Under the pieces are notes generated by a model. The model was not told the origin of the DNA, did not search any database, and saw only the letters and a list, made by a program, of their open reading frames with translations. This document shows positions 1 through 11,918 of a stretch of 64,000 nucleotides of DNA, one piece after another. The DNA comes from Cephalotus follicularis (Eukaryota; Streptophyta; Magnoliopsida; Oxalidales; Cephalotaceae). The number at the start of each line of letters is the position of its first letter. Positions within the stretch are counted from its first letter, which is position 1. The position numbers were made by a program, and so were the translations under genes. The stretch lies in assembly GCA_001972305.1 (NCBI GenBank), contig BDDD01000366.1, positions 227,016-291,015 on the forward strand. The letters are read 5' to 3'.

Positions 1-1832
1 GTAAAGATCTCAAACTGCGCCCCATAAAGATAGTGCCTCCACTTCTGAAGGGCGAAGATAATAGCTGCAAGCTCAAGGTCATGAGTCAGGTAGTTTTCTT
101 CATACGGCTTTATCTTCGTCGAGGCATATGCAATCACTCTGCCTCGCTGCATCAATACACAGCCCAAACCCTTACCTGATGCATCACTGTAGACTATAAA
201 GCCCTCATTACCATCAGGTAATGCCAAGACAGGAGCGGAAACCAACCGATCCTTTAGTTCACGAAAACTAGCTTCACAGTCTTCGTCCCAGACAAAAGGG
301 GTCTTGTTCTGGGTCAGTCTAGTCAAGGGTTCGGCTATCCTTGAAAAGTTCTGGATGAACCTTCTGTAATACCCCGCCAATCCAAGGAAACTGCGCACCT
401 CCATCACGTTCTTCGGTTGTGGCCAGTCTCGTACTACTTCAGTCTTTAACGGACCCACCGTCAAGCCTTCCCCAGATACAATGTGACCGAGAAAGATCAC
501 ATGATCAAGCCAGAACTCGCACTTGTCGAACTTGGCGTACAACCGATGTTCTCTGAGAACTTGCAATACTAGTCTCAGATGATGAGCGTGCTCCTCCTCA
601 CTCCGTGAATATACTAGTATGTCATCGATAAATACCACAACAAACTGGTCCAGGTATGGTCAGAATACGTCATTCATCAATGACATAAAACCTGCCGGTG
701 TATTGGTAACACCGAACGGCATCACCAAGAACTCGTAATGACCATACCATGTCCGGAAGGCAGTCTTCTCAATGTCTCCTTCCTTTACTCTCAGTTGGTG
801 ATAACCTGACCTCAAGTTGAGCTTGGAAAACACCCTTGATTCTTGCAACTAGTCAAACAACTCCTCGATATGGGGTAAAGGATACTTGTTCTTGATAGGT
901 ACTTTGTTCCACATTCTGTAGTCGATGCAGAGCCTCATCGACCCACCCTTCTTCTTGACAAACAGTACAGGCACACCCCACGGAGAAACACTAGGTCGAA
1001 TAAAACCCTTATCGATCAGATCTTGCAACTGTAATTTCAGTTCCCTCAATTCTGCAGGGGCCATTCTATATGGTGCTTTAGAAATAGGAGTTGTACCTGG
1101 TATAAGATCGATAACAAACTCCATATTTCTCTTCGGTGGCAAAGATCCCAAGTCATCAGGAAATACATCTAGAAATTCGCACACAATTGGAATTTCCTCC
1201 AAGCTCAAGCCCTTCTCTTTCCTTCGATCAATCACGTAGGCCAGATATCCCTCGCATCCTTTCTCTAGGTATCTCGATGCTCGAATAAAGGATATGATCG
1301 GTGTTGAGAATCCTTTGTCTCCCTTGAACTGAAAAGTTGTTCCGTCAGGCAGACAAAAATCCATAATTTTATTATAGAAATCCATACGAGCACGGTGTGC
1401 TGATAGCCAATCCATCCCCAATATAACATCGAAGTCACGGATAGGCAGCACTATCAAATCTGCATACAAAGGAATGCCTGCCATAGACATTTCACAACTC
1501 CTATATATCGAATCAGTATACATAGAAGCCCCGGTCAATGTACTCACATCAAGTGTGTATGACATGCAGTCAGGAGTGACATCTAAACAAGATGCAAAAC
1601 GTGCAGATATAAAAGAATGCGATGCTCCAGAATCCATCAGTACTCTAGCAGAAAAACCATATATATACAGAGTACCTCCAACAACAGAAGTCCACTCTGG
1701 AACCTCTGTCTGAGCAAGTACAAAAACTATACCTTTTGCGGTGCCCTTGCAGGTGTCCTTCCTCTGTGACGGTCCCGCCGTCGCACCACTACTACTCCCC
1801 GGCCCAGTAGGCGCTGTAGCAGAACTCTTCGT
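1..1832 (-). pseudogene. pol: Element A pol: protease, reverse transcriptase, partial RNase H
   Basis: This encodes the enzymes that process the polyprotein and copy the RNA into DNA inside the virus-like particle. The retropepsin active site DSG (followed by AS) is at 1626-1634. The reverse transcriptase follows with the PYRMAP and FIRPS..PWG motifs, [39 protein letters not shown], and the catalytic FIDD at 621-632. RNase H begins near 290 with the first catalytic Asp in YSDASG at 183-185, and the window ends inside the domain. The frame is constant from 1871 downward. It is interrupted by TAG at 849-851 (probably from CAG) and TGA at 657-659 (from CGA, Arg in the homologous position of element H). 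Both are C-to-T changes, as expected from cytosine methylation decay. The element is probably inactive but recently so. Confidence 0.88.
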
Positions 1833-2061
1833 ACAGTCCTTCACCGAATGACCAGGCGCCCCGCACCTCAAGCACCAACCATTGAACCTCTAGCAATCTT
1901 TCTGTTGGTGGCCTGTACGACCACAATAATAGCAACCTCCGGATCTAGCATTACTCCCTTGGCTAGGAGTACCTTGTGAAGCGGTCTGATGAGACTTGTT
2001 CTTAGATGACTTCGTCGAAGAACCACCATCTTGCCATTTCGACGATGACAGTCGGGACTGT
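1833..2061 (-). pseudogene. gag: Element A gag 3' end: two CCHC zinc knuckles
   Basis: This is the nucleocapsid part of gag, which binds the element's RNA. Two CX2CX4HX4C knuckles are visible on the minus strand: CYYCGRTGHQQKDC at 1892-1933 and [14 protein letters not shown] at 1833-1874. An in-frame TAG lies between them near 1889-1891. A Ser/Thr/Lys-rich linker lies upstream. The segment is the continuation of the gag domain at 4108-4927. The two are separated only by the solo LTR at 2067-4107 and its GTAGG duplication. Confidence 0.85.
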
Positions 2062-2066
2062 GTAGG

Positions 2067-4107
2067 TGTAACGATCCCGACCCGAGCTCGCTAATAGCTC
2101 GCGAACTCTGAGGATCGGTTGCGTTACGTTGGGTGTGAAACGTTACATCCTTTGGTACTCTTCTCTAAAAGTACAATACATCATAAACTCATGTCTTGCA
2201 ACATCATACATAATCTTAAATTCAAACTTTACACATAATCATCTTATATAAAGATGTCATAACCATATCGTTGGTCTACATTTACACAGGATCATTCTGT
2301 ACATAAACATATCATACAGCGGAAAACTTTGTTCTTATTACATATCAAAACATTAATGCAAATATCATCGCATAGCCTTTCTTTCACAAAAACTCCTTCT
2401 TAAGAGTTCCCTCTAAGCACGCAATCACCATTCATTCATTTCCTAAAAATATTTTATTTGAAAACAACATTGAAAGGAATGAGCTCAAAATAGCTCAGTA
2501 AGGTGTTTTTATAGTAAACACATTTCATCATAACATTTTTTTTCTAGTCAACATATATGACTAAAAAATTTCATAAAACATATCACTTTTCTAGTTAATA
2601 TCATAACTAGATCATTTCGTAAACATGAAAGTCATAAAAACCTTAATGAACCCCTTACACCGCTTCACCGGGGCATTGTGCACTCCCCGATTACTATCCT
2701 TACATCACATGCATGTCCGCGAGCACTTTACGCTCCATTAACATTGAGCATTTCGCTCCATTCCCCTTGGATCGCAATCCAAGGGTGGTTCATTCATCAT
2801 ATACTTTGAGTGATTAGCTCAAAGCATTCATAAAAATCATTTCATAACATTTCCTTCACAATTCATAAACTTTTCTCTTCATTTGAGTAAATGTCTCAAA
2901 TGAGTTCATAAAACAGTTTTGCATAGCTTTACCAAAACCGATAATTCCTATAGAAATAAGAATTTTCAGAGAAAAATAAAAACATAAATATTAAAGTAGA
3001 CATCTTTACAAATTCATAAAGCTCGAGATGATAACAATTGGTTGAGAATTGAATCTGTTATTAATTTTTGAAAGTGGCTGGTTCCATGTGAAAACAGGGC
3101 ATGAGCAGTAAAATGAAACATCAATTCTTATCAAGAATTTGACAGAATTTCGAGATACATAAAACATAACAGTTAAATAGGACATCTTAAGGTTTTTAAA
3201 ACATCCAACCATTTAATTTTTAATTAAGAAACGAGCAAGATATGATTTAAAGAACTTGCTGCATAATCCAGGAATAAAACAGTACCCAAACAGCAATTTA
3301 AAACATGATTTTTCATCAAGAAAATGATAGAATCTTGAAACATACAAAGCATAAAAGTTTAAGAGGACATCCTAACGTTTTCAGAACATCCAACCATTCA
3401 AAAATTCATCAAGAATTGAACAAGATATCAATAGAACAATTTGCTGCATAATTTTGAATCAAAACAGAGGAAGCTTTGACATAAATGGGTATAGAATTTC
3501 CTTACTTTGCTTTAGAATTTCTTTCTCTTTTGCTCTCCACGAATTCTCCACTTCACTCTCAGTAGGAACACTTTCTTTCTCAGCCAAAATGACTGAGTTC
3601 AACCCTCTTAGCCATTAAATAGAAGGATTACTTGGGAGGCAAGTCTTCCCCCCTCTCACACAACTCAATTTCCTCTCATAGCAGCCCATGTGTTTAAATT
3701 CAACCAATCGAAGTGTTTACACCTGTTAGATCACCTGATAACATCTCATATCATCATCCCCTGGCCTGCCACATGTCCAAAATTAAAGATTTTCACTCAC
3801 AAAATGCCAAAAAGTTAGATTTTGCATTTTGTCTGTAGCTCAAAGCGTCGACATTTTCTCTCTTAGCGTCGCCGGCCACGGGCTTGACCTGAGTTTTTCA
3901 CTTTTATCCCGACTAAAGTGCTGACGCTTTCTTACAAAGCGTCGCCGGTTTAAGTCTTCATCCAGGTCAACTGACACACTTGACTTCAACGCGTCGATGT
4001 TTAAAATTAGAGCGTCGTCCGTTGCCCAAAGCGTCGACTCTGTTTAAAATTAGAGCGTCTATTTGCCAATTTGCACAATAGCAAACATTTTCCATAATTA
4101 ATATACA
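2067..4107 (-). mobile_element. Solo LTR 1 (2041 bp) inside element A gag, TSD GTAGG
   Basis: The segment starts TGTAACGATCCC and ends AATATACA, so it has TG...CA ends. It is flanked by perfect 5-bp duplicates GTAGG at 2062-2066 and 4108-4112. Deleting it and one duplicate restores gag continuity, as seen by comparison with element B around 7880. I read it as minus-oriented, because the minus-strand 3' end then becomes GGGATCGTTACA, like other gypsy LTR ends. No coding region is present, so it is a solo LTR left by LTR-LTR recombination. It carries a GTCGAC-type palindrome cluster at 3842-4050. Confidence 0.9.
3842..4050. repeat. GCGTCGACGC-type degenerate palindrome cluster in solo LTR 1
   Basis: About seven motifs of the form AAGCGTCGACNNTTT or AGCGTCGCCGG occur at roughly 20-50 bp intervals, including exact GTCGAC near 3846 and 4035. 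On the LTR's own strand the cluster lies close to its 5' end (U3). Function is unknown. It resembles clusters in the LTRs of A, B, E, G and H. Confidence 0.7.
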
Positions 4108-4927
4108 GTAGGACTCTGTTTACTCTGTTGTGCGCGAGCTCTCTCAGCCCGGTCTTCGCTGGATATTGTCTCCAACAGTCTTGCTTTCTGAGCAACCTCC
4201 ACAAAAGTCCCCAGCTCCATAGCTCTAATCCTTGACCAAAGATCCGGTCGCAAACCTCTCAGGAATCTCCGAATATTCTTCTCTTCATTAGCTACCAGAT
4301 AAGGTGAATGTCTGGCCAGCTCCATGAACCTTGCTTGAAACTCAGCCACAATCATCTTTCCCTGTCGCAACTCCAAGAGCTCCGTCTCTCGTCGCTCTTG
4401 CTCAATACGCGGAACATAAGTCTCCAAGAACTCTGTCTGGAATCTGTCCCAACTGCTGTCCAGTCTCTGTGATTCCCATTTTGCTTTGACCATCTCCCAC
4501 CAATGAGTGGCCTCACCCCATCGGCGGTAAACTGCAAACTTCAGTTTTTGAGTGTCAGTATAGTCCATAACTTCAAAGATTTTCTCCAGGTCCTGCAGCC
4601 ATCTCTCAGCAATAGTAGCATCAAGTTCTCCCCAGAAGCTGGGTGGATTCAGCCTCAAGAAACTTTTCAATGTCCCTTCTAAACTGGTTATTATCCTCTC
4701 CTCGGCAGTGATCGGGAGCTCTATTGCAGTCGAGCTTGAGCGTAGTACTGGTGCATCTCGTCCGCATTAGCCCTATTAAAGGCTATCTATTGCTGAAAAT
4801 AGTCCGCTATCCGGGCCATCGGATCTCCGTCATCTTGGGGAATATTCATCCCTTGCGGAATATTTGCTTCCTCAGGGGCATTATCTCCAACAGCTCTAGC
4901 CCTAGCACGTGTTCTCCTTCGGTCCAT
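4108..4927 (-). pseudogene. gag: Element A gag N-terminal and capsid region
   Basis: The start codon is CAT at 4925-4927 on the plus strand, giving MDRRRTRARARA as in element B (8694). The retrotransposon gag (capsid) domain follows, with ERWLQDLEKIFEVMDYTD, the W-containing GEATHWWEMVKAKW stretch, and RFMELARHSPYLV...FLRGLRPDL, ending in the LLETISSEDRAERARAQQ tail. An in-frame TAG after DYFQQ and a 2-nt deletion relative to B near 4727 break the reading frame in the N-terminal part. From about 4670 to 4108 the frame is open. It is then cut by the solo LTR at 4107 and resumes at 2061. Confidence 0.87.
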
Positions 4928-5023
4928 TGGTTCCTATAAGAAGGTTGACAGTTAGTCATGACTTTAGGAAACCAATTCATTAATTGCCAAGGAAAGTATC
5001 CTAGCTAAGCATATATGGAATAT

Positions 5024-5035
5024 GCTCTGATACCA
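5024..5035 (-). promoter_or_regulatory. Primer binding site of element A (initiator tRNA-Met)
   Basis: The minus strand reads TGGTATCAGAGC, the standard complement of the 3' end of plant initiator tRNA-Met used by most Ty1/copia and Tekay elements. It lies 4 nt from the LTR end at 5040, which fixes the LTR boundary. Confidence 0.9.
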
Positions 5036-6349
5036 TGTCTGTCACGCCCCAGTTTCGGTAAGACAACAATTAAGTGGTAAAGGCAATTAACATACAAATT
5101 CAGCTCATGCAAATATCATAAAATTTAAACTTATAAATAGACATCAGTTGCGGAAGCATAAGGTTCATAAGCTGAAAACATGTAACGTGCATCCCATACT
5201 GCACGCTACCCAATACAAGTCTGTCATTGTTAAAAGCCCTCCAAACGGAGCGTGATCACAGTACAATACCAAATCCATCAGTAAACAAAACCGTAAGTAC
5301 AATACATTGGTCCTTAAAAAAGCTCGGTTTATTACAAAACATGAGAAAGTAAAACCAAGAACAAAACAACATAACATCTTGTTCTTCGCTCATGCTAGTC
5401 CAATCGGTCCACTACATAAATCTGAAAAGTAGGGGGTTAGCCTTTGTCCTCACTCGGCTAAGTCATAAAAGTAGCTCGGGGTCAATATTAGATGCATGTC
5501 AGGTAATGTATGCATAAATGATGCAATGCAGGAAATACCAGTTTATATATATGAGAAATATATATATCTTAGCAGTACAGTAAAATAACAGTGGGTACAT
5601 ATATAAGAAAATATATGTATGCAAGAACAGTACAGTAGTGATCCGGCCAGGATCACATCCACAATAACAGTAATGTCCGAAAAGGACCAACAGGCAGTAC
5701 AGTATGTCCGTAAGAGGACCACAACAAGCAAGCAGTATGTGTAACGCTGCCAACTCCTGGCCCCACGCTACACTCCCACGCCGGTCCCTGATCCAGGCAA
5801 CTAAGCGAGGAAACAGTACAGTACAGTGAGTCACCCAGCCATACTCCTGGCCGCTAGGTAGACCCTACCACTAGCCGGCGCTGGCAGCCTCCGCCATGCA
5901 ACTAGTGGCTCAAGCACAAATGCAATAATTTCACAAGCAAGTGGTGAATCAAACAGTAAACAGTGTAGTAAACAGTACAGTGGTGATCGTTTAGATCGAC
6001 AACAGGCAGTTCATTCCAAAATGTTTCGAGGGTCATAAAACATCTGAAATACACATGTTCGGTAGTAGAAAATACTTTTTTTTTGAACAGTTTCAGTAGT
6101 GTAAATCGTTTACCAGTTCGTTCAAAAATACGATATTAACCGATACATATTTTCATACTCAAAATATCATGTTCCGAGTTCACATATGCATTTCTAAGCA
6201 TCACGACTTTAGAAATCATAACGATTTACAAACAGTAACAAAACATGCATTAAACAGTATATATGCAATGCATACATATGCTCTAATGCATCCTAAGAGA
6301 AATCGGGATCGTCGGGTATCAAACGGTAAAAACTGTCCAAACAGGACTC

Positions 6350-6550
6350 TAAAGCGTCGGCGTTTATTCCTCAGGCGTCGACGGTTTATCCCATAAGCAT
6401 CGACGTTCAGTTTCATAGCGTCAGCGCTTTTAGTACCTGGGCGTCGATATCTACTCCTTTAGACGTCGACGTTTAAACGCATTTCAACATATATAAACGC
6501 AGTTCACAGTGTTAAGCATCGACGGTCATTACTTAGGCGTCGACGGTTTC
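6350..6550. repeat. GTCGAC palindrome cluster, element A LTR (distal)
   Basis: Eight or so motifs of the form GGCGTCGACGG, GACGTCGACG, AGCATCGACG and GGCGTCGATA are spaced mostly 20-30 bp apart. Exact GTCGAC hexamers occur near 6383, 6466 and 6537. Most variants differ by a C/T or G/A change at a CpG. Confidence 0.75.
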
Positions 6551-7317
6551 AAATAGGGGTCATCTTCTACCTCACAACATGACTGAACAGTGACATTTCC
6601 ATGCGTTTAACATGCATTCCAATAGGTATAAAGCACAGAAAACGGCCATGCAATATCATGTGACACATCCAATACAAGGTAGAATCATTTCAGTGATTAA
6701 AAACGGATCATCAAGCTATGAAATTCATGCATAAACATCACTGAACAAACACTAAGTATTGAACACAAAATACAATTATGGCTTCCCCTACCTCTGGCCT
6801 CAAGTTAGAAGCCGAAAGTCCACCTCTTTTAGTATCCAATCAGTCACTTTGAGTCCCATGTACGGCTTGAAAGCTCCCTGGTTCGTCCCAGCAGTTGGTG
6901 TGCAAGCTCCAAGCTTCCTTTGCTCAACAATGGTGGTTGAGTTCCCTCTCTCAACCTCTCCTGCTCTCTTTTGTCACTCACAATGTCACTGATCCTCTAG
7001 CTCTCTGTAACAGGTGGGAGGGGTGAGGGGAGTAGACTCTTTATCCAGAAAACGTTTGTTTCTCTCTGCCAAAACCCACCAGTTTAGCCCCTCTCCTTCA
7101 TGCAAACTAGGTGTAACAGGTGTTGCATTCTTCTCCTCCACAGGCCATGCATTCAGAGATTATTTCTCTGTTCAAGGCCTTGTTGTTGCAGGTAAGTTTG
7201 GCTTCAAAAGGCATGAATGCCACGTTCTCAAAGCGCCTGCTATGCTGCTTGAAAAGTGGCACAAAATCACCTCCCTGCGACACGTCCATTTGCTGTTATA
7301 AGTATGCAGAACACGCC

Positions 7318-7420
7318 GCAAAGCGTCGACATTTACATCCAGGCGTCGACGCTTATGTGTTGAGTTTAAACGCACATTTCAACGGCTTAAGCGTCGACGT
7401 TCCAAGTCCAGACGTTAGCA
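7318..7420. repeat. GTCGAC palindrome cluster, element A LTR (proximal)
   Basis: Three exact GTCGAC motifs near 7324, 7344 and 7391 in AGCGTCGACAT, GGCGTCGACGC and AGCGTCGACGT contexts, plus a degenerate copy near 7411. It lies about 200-300 bp inside the LTR 5' end, which points to a U3 position. Confidence 0.75.
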
Positions 7421-7613
7421 TTTTAACCTCAAAACTGTGTCGTTTAACTAAATTTACTCTTTTAACATTCCCCTAACAATTGGATTCCAAATCAACATCA
7501 TCAGAGTTTGGGAAAACATCATCAAATTCGGAAAATCCATCTTTTATTAATTCCACAAATAAAGTACATTTACATTGTGAAATTACAACACATGAAATTT
7601 TCTGGGTGTTACA

Positions 7614-8694
7614 TAGCTGGTCCAGTAGGTGCTGTAGCTTGAGTCTTCGGGCAATCTCTCACGGAATGGCCAGATGCCCCACACCTCAAACACAGTCTGT
7701 TCATCCTCCAGCGCTCTTTCTGTAAGTGGCCCTTCCGACCACAGTGATAACAAGCTCCAGTTCCCGTATTACTCCCCTGAGTAGGAGTACCCTGTGTGGC
7801 AGTTTGCCCAGATCTGTTCTTCGATGATTTTGTCGGAGAACCACCGCCTTGCCATTTTGAAGAAGCTGGTCTCGTCGGGCTCTATTTATTTTATTGTGCT
7901 CGGGCCCTCTCTGCTCGATCCTCGTTGGATATGCTCTCCAACAATCTCGCTTTCTAAGCAACCTCCACAAAAGTTCCCAACTCCATATATCTGATCCTTG
8001 ACCGAAGATCCGGTCGCAGACCCCTCAAAAATCACCGTATCTTCTTCACTTCATCGGCTACCAGATAAGGTGAATGTCTGGCTAGCTCCATGAACCTTGC
8101 TTGATACTCGATTACCATCATTTATCCCTGTCGCAACTCTAAGAGTTCCGTCTCCTGGCGCTCCTGTTCAATCCATGGAACATATGTCTCCAAGAATTCT
8201 GTCTGGAATCTTCCCCATGTACTGTCAAGCCTCTGAGATTCCCATTTCTCTTTGACTATCTCCCATCAATGAGTGGCCTCGCCCCATAGATGGTATACAG
8301 TAAACTTCAGTTTTTGAGCATCAGTACAGTCCATTACTTCGAAGATTTTCTCCAAGTCCTGCAGCCATCTCTCAGCCACAGTAGCATCAAGTTCTCCCCG
8401 AAAACTGGGTGGATTTTCTCTCATAAACCTTTCAATGTCCCTTCCAAACTGATTACTATCCTCTCCAGGGTAGTGATCGGGAGCTCTATGTTGCGGCCGA
8501 GCTTGCGCGTAGTACTGGCACATCTCCTCCGCATTAGCCATATTAAAGGCCATCTGTTGCTGGAAATAATCCGCAATCCAGGTCATCAGGTCCCTATCAT
8601 CTTGGGGAACATTCACTCCTTGTGGCATATTCGCTTCCTCAGGGGCATTGGCTGCAACAGCTCTAGCCCTAGCACGTGTTCTCCTTCGATCCAT
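7614..8694 (-). pseudogene. gag: Element B gag, truncated by element A
   Basis: Gag forms the particle shell and binds RNA. Translation starts MDRRRTRARARAVAANAPEE at 8694 and is open to 8266 through the capsid domain (ERWLQDLEKIFEVMDCTD). A stop then follows GEATH, and further in-frame stops occur after LRQG, KKIR, VEVA and ARAQ. Two CCHC knuckles follow. The first (7711-7752) has lost its last Cys (CYHCGRKGHLQKER), a TGC-to-CGC change. The second (7651-7692), CLRCGASGHSVRDC, is intact. The gene ends abruptly at 7614 in the linker before the protease, at the position matching about 1800 in element A. The end is A's insertion point rather than a natural terminus. Confidence 0.87.
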
Positions 8695-8790
8695 TTGTTC
8701 ATGTAAGAAGGACGACGGTTAGTCATGACTTTAGGAAAACAATTTATTGATTGCTAAGGAAAGTATCCTAGATAAGCATATGTGGAATAT

Positions 8791-8802
8791 GCTATGATAC
8801 CA
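8791..8802 (-). promoter_or_regulatory. Primer binding site of element B
   Basis: The minus strand reads TGGTATCATAGC, one mismatch from the tRNA-Met primer site of element A, 3 nt from the LTR end at 8806. Confidence 0.8.
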
Positions 8803-9137
8803 CTCTGTCACACCTCGTTTCCTAAGAGGACATCATTAAAGCGGTAAGGCAATCAACACAACATAATTCAGCTTATGCGATAATACGAAAAAACAAAACC
8901 TTCAATAGTGGAAGCAATAACATGAAATAAGCTGAATTCAAATATGTATCACGCATCCCATACTACGTGATACCCAATAAGTTTATATAAAACCTAACAT
9001 CATAGTCGATCGCCCATAAGGGAGCGTGATAAAACAGTATAGGATGAAGTAAACCACGTTACAATAATCCAATTAACATAGCCAATGTTCATTAATTCAG
9101 TACATAAAATAAGAGAAACAATTCAGTCTTCTCCTTA

Positions 9138-11918
9138 TGTAATACCCTGCTCGTTCGTAAATGTATTTTACAGATTTTATGTGTGTTTTCGGGCTTTTAA
9201 ATTTTGTTTAATTTTAAAGTCCTGTTGCCCTATGATTTGGGCCTGTGTGTTTTGGACTGACTGATACCAGTCTGAAATTTTGGGTATGTTGTGCAATGAT
9301 TGGGTTTGGATTTTTAATTGATTTAATCAAAATTAAATTATTAAAACATTTTTTCTTATTTTAAAAATCTTTTTATTTCATTTATCTTAATTATTTCTTT
9401 TTCCTTTTCTTTTTCCTTTTCTTCCTTTTCTCTTCTTCCTATTTCCTTCTCCTTTCTACCGAAGTCCTCCCTCTCCCTCATTAATTCCACTCGTTTTCAA
9501 TCTCTTTTTCCTTTTCTAATCCCCTGGAAATCCTCTCTTCTTCCTTTTTAGCAGATTTGGTCTCCCTTTTTCCTTTTGTGAGTGCCATTGCCATTCTATA
9601 ATTGCCTTCTTCTTTTTCTGCCTTATGCCATTGCCGAATTCTACCTGTAAGAGTGTGTTAATCTGCTGTGGATTCATTGCATCAGATTGTCAAGGTAATC
9701 TCGATTTCTATTTGTCATTTGGTTGGATTTCTAAATTGATTTTAAAAGCTCTATGCCTTTCTCTTGGTTTTCTCTCTTTGGTCCCCTGTGTACAGCTGAT
9801 CAAACAGTAAGATTGTGGTGTTATTGCTGTGTTTTCGTGTCCTTGGTACTCACTGCAGGTTAGTTAAATTCGTTTCCTCCAGTGATGGTTTTGTTTCAAT
9901 GACATAATTTCGGTTTTATGCTCTTGATGTCTTCTGGTTTCAATTCCCATATTTAAATGTGTTGTCATTGTGTTAATAAGATTGTCGACACGTTTTATAC
10001 ACATAGTTATGTCATAAAATGGCTTTATAACATCTATAATTGACAATGGACAGAATCTGGATATATAAGAGTACATGTCTTCTTGCTTCCTTTTGAAAGA
10101 TAAGCCACTGTCAATTTGTTTTCTTGTCAATTATGTGTTCCTGAGTCATATAAATGTCATATATGATCTTATGTTTCTGTCCGGGTGTCTCTAGTTTATT
10201 GTTATACTCATTTGAACCATTTTCAGTATTGAATTGTCTGATTTCCCACTGTTCTGTCGTCCAGAACAGTCGACTGTTCCTGTGGACAGTCGACTGGATT
10301 AGATGAGCAGCCGATTGCCATATGAACACAGTCGACTGCCTTAGGTTGAGTAGTCGACTGGATGTATGAACCAGTCGACTGCTTGCATTCTGGTTTGAGT
10401 AGTCGACTGGCCCTTGTGATTAGTCGACTGCCAAGCTTTCCCAGTCGGCTGGAGCTCTGTTATAGTCGACTGTTTTGCCCAGAAATGTACTGTTTTCAAC
10501 TGTTTTGATTCGTTTGTTCTCCGAATCGATCCGAGTCTTTTCCAAACACTGTTACGAGTCTGTTTAATGCTTCTGATGTGTCTTAGACTCTTATATGTAT
10601 GATTTTGGAGTTCTTTTAGATTGATTGTGCCTCAAGTGGAATTGTTTTTGATTCGCCTATTCGTAAGTACTTTGTGAGCGCATAAGGTACGGATTTTCTG
10701 TTCCTTGGCTATCTGATATTCGAACTGAAACAGTTTTGATATGCTTCATCGTTTATGAAATTGATAATGTTTTATGGTTTTGACACATTTCGAAATTAAA
10801 GTTGGTTTGACATTTTTAAATGATTCTGACTTTATACATATGATTTGAAATGATACGATATGTTATGAAACGTATGATATGATACCGTTGTGAGCGGTTT
10901 TCCGATATGTTTTGAGAAAGCATATTTTATGTGATTTTAAATTGATTTTGATAAATCAATAGTTTTGAAATGAATACTGAGTATTGTACCCACCTATGGG
11001 GCATACCATAGGCACGGCGTGGGCCTGGCACGGGGACGTGACACTTCCGTAGCGGTGTGATTAGACTACAGTGTCTCTGAGTGTATGAATAAATCCCATG
11101 AGGTGGATTTATGGATCCGCTATGTGATAGAGGCGTATGAATCGATTCTAGTTTATAATATATGATCTAGTGAATGATCAAATATGTGATCCGAGGTGTG
11201 ATCGGATATATGTTATGTGAGAATTGACTTGTGTAGTGCCGTACACTTCAATTCTAGTGGGCATGTGGAATTAGCGCCTCCCTTGCCAAATTTATGTTAT
11301 GTGATATGTATGTGGCTCAGTATGATTTGTGATTTATGACTTATGATTCGCAAATGATTTTATGAAATGCATCGTAAATGTTTCAAAAGTTATTTGGATT
11401 TATGAAAGTACAAATATGATTTTACGATTATGTATTTGTTTAAACTGCTTAAGATTTCTGTTACGATATTATTGAAATCTTACTGCTTTTAAATTATCGT
11501 TTACTATTTTTATTTCCCTTATCCGTACTGAGGTTTGCTCAGCTGCGTTTTTGTTTCCATGCGGCAGGTTTTCAGGAGCAGCGGAGGAAAGTGTGACAAG
11601 TGATGACCACCTTTTGTGTTAGGATCCCTAGGAGTGTGATCCTTGTTTTATGTCTAGTGGTCATGAACACTTTCGAGATACATATGTTTATGTTTTAACT
11701 TCGAAACTGGGTTATGTTTTAAGTTTAAGTTTATTTTTTTCGCAATTGTTAAAATTGTTAAGTTTTGAACAGTTTGTTTAAGTTTCAGACATGATATGAC
11801 CACCAGGTTTTCAGCTGTTAAGTAATGATATGATTAGATATGTTTTATTTATGCTCAGATAAATAATGTTATGCATGATATGACCCTGTGACGACTCCCG
11901 CCATCCGGGGGTGTTACA
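9138..11918 (+). mobile_element. Solo LTR 2 (2781 bp) in element B LTR, TSD CCTTA
   Basis: It begins TGTAATACCCTGCTCG and ends GGGGGTGTTACA, with perfect 5-bp duplicates CCTTA at 9133-9137 and 11919-11923. The same family recurs as a shorter solo LTR at 50553-51932. A pyrimidine-rich tract lies at about 9350-9580, an AGTCGACT palindrome array at 10267-10473, and a conserved stretch with GAGGTTTGCTCAG followed by TTTGTTTCCATGCGGCAGG near 11529-11568. No ORF of note. Confidence 0.92.
10267..10473. repeat. AGTCGACT palindrome array in solo LTR 2
   Basis: Eight exact GTCGAC cores in a (C/T)AGTCGACTG context and two degenerate copies (CAGCCGATTG, CAGTCGGCTG) are spaced about 18-40 bp apart. The 10-mer CAGTCGACTG is a perfect palindrome. 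The homologous short solo LTR at 50553-51932 lacks this block. It shares the hexamer core of the GCGTCGACGC clusters but has different symmetrical flanks. Confidence 0.88.

Larger units (their letters stand above)
1..7613 (-). mobile_element. Element A: Ty3/gypsy Tekay-type chromovirus, 5' part, runs off left edge
   Basis: Read on the minus strand the order is 5' LTR (7613 to 5040), primer binding site, gag, zinc knuckles, protease, reverse transcriptase and the start of RNase H, with the window ending inside RNase H. The integrase and the 3' LTR lie outside the window. The element is inserted in the gag gene of element B, a member of the same family, because B's gag stops exactly where A's LTR begins at 7613/7614. 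The expected 5-bp target duplicate beside A is TAGCT (7614-7618), but its partner is out of view. A's gag is split by a 2041-bp solo LTR. The pol part is well preserved, with few in-frame stops, so A looks younger than E. Confidence 0.9.
5040..7613 (-). mobile_element. Element A 5' LTR (2574 bp)
   Basis: On the minus strand it begins TGTAACACCCAG at 7613 and ends GGGGCGTGACA at 5040, immediately before the primer binding site. Homology to element B's LTR (start TGTAACACCCGG, 14276; end 8806) shows one family. It contains GTCGAC palindrome clusters at 6350-6550 and 7318-7420, and the core box CTTAGCCGAGTGAGG (minus strand, about 5448-5462). Short ORFs in this region are not conserved and are not annotated. 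Confidence 0.9.

Noticed and set aside
7014..7476. Overlapping ORFs of 60-118 codons on both strands
   Set aside because: They fall within the LTR of element A, with no homologous open frame in LTR B.
10267..10473. CRISPR-like regular spacing of short palindromes
   Set aside because: Units are only 8-10 bp with irregular spacing, no cas genes are present, and the context is a plant LTR.
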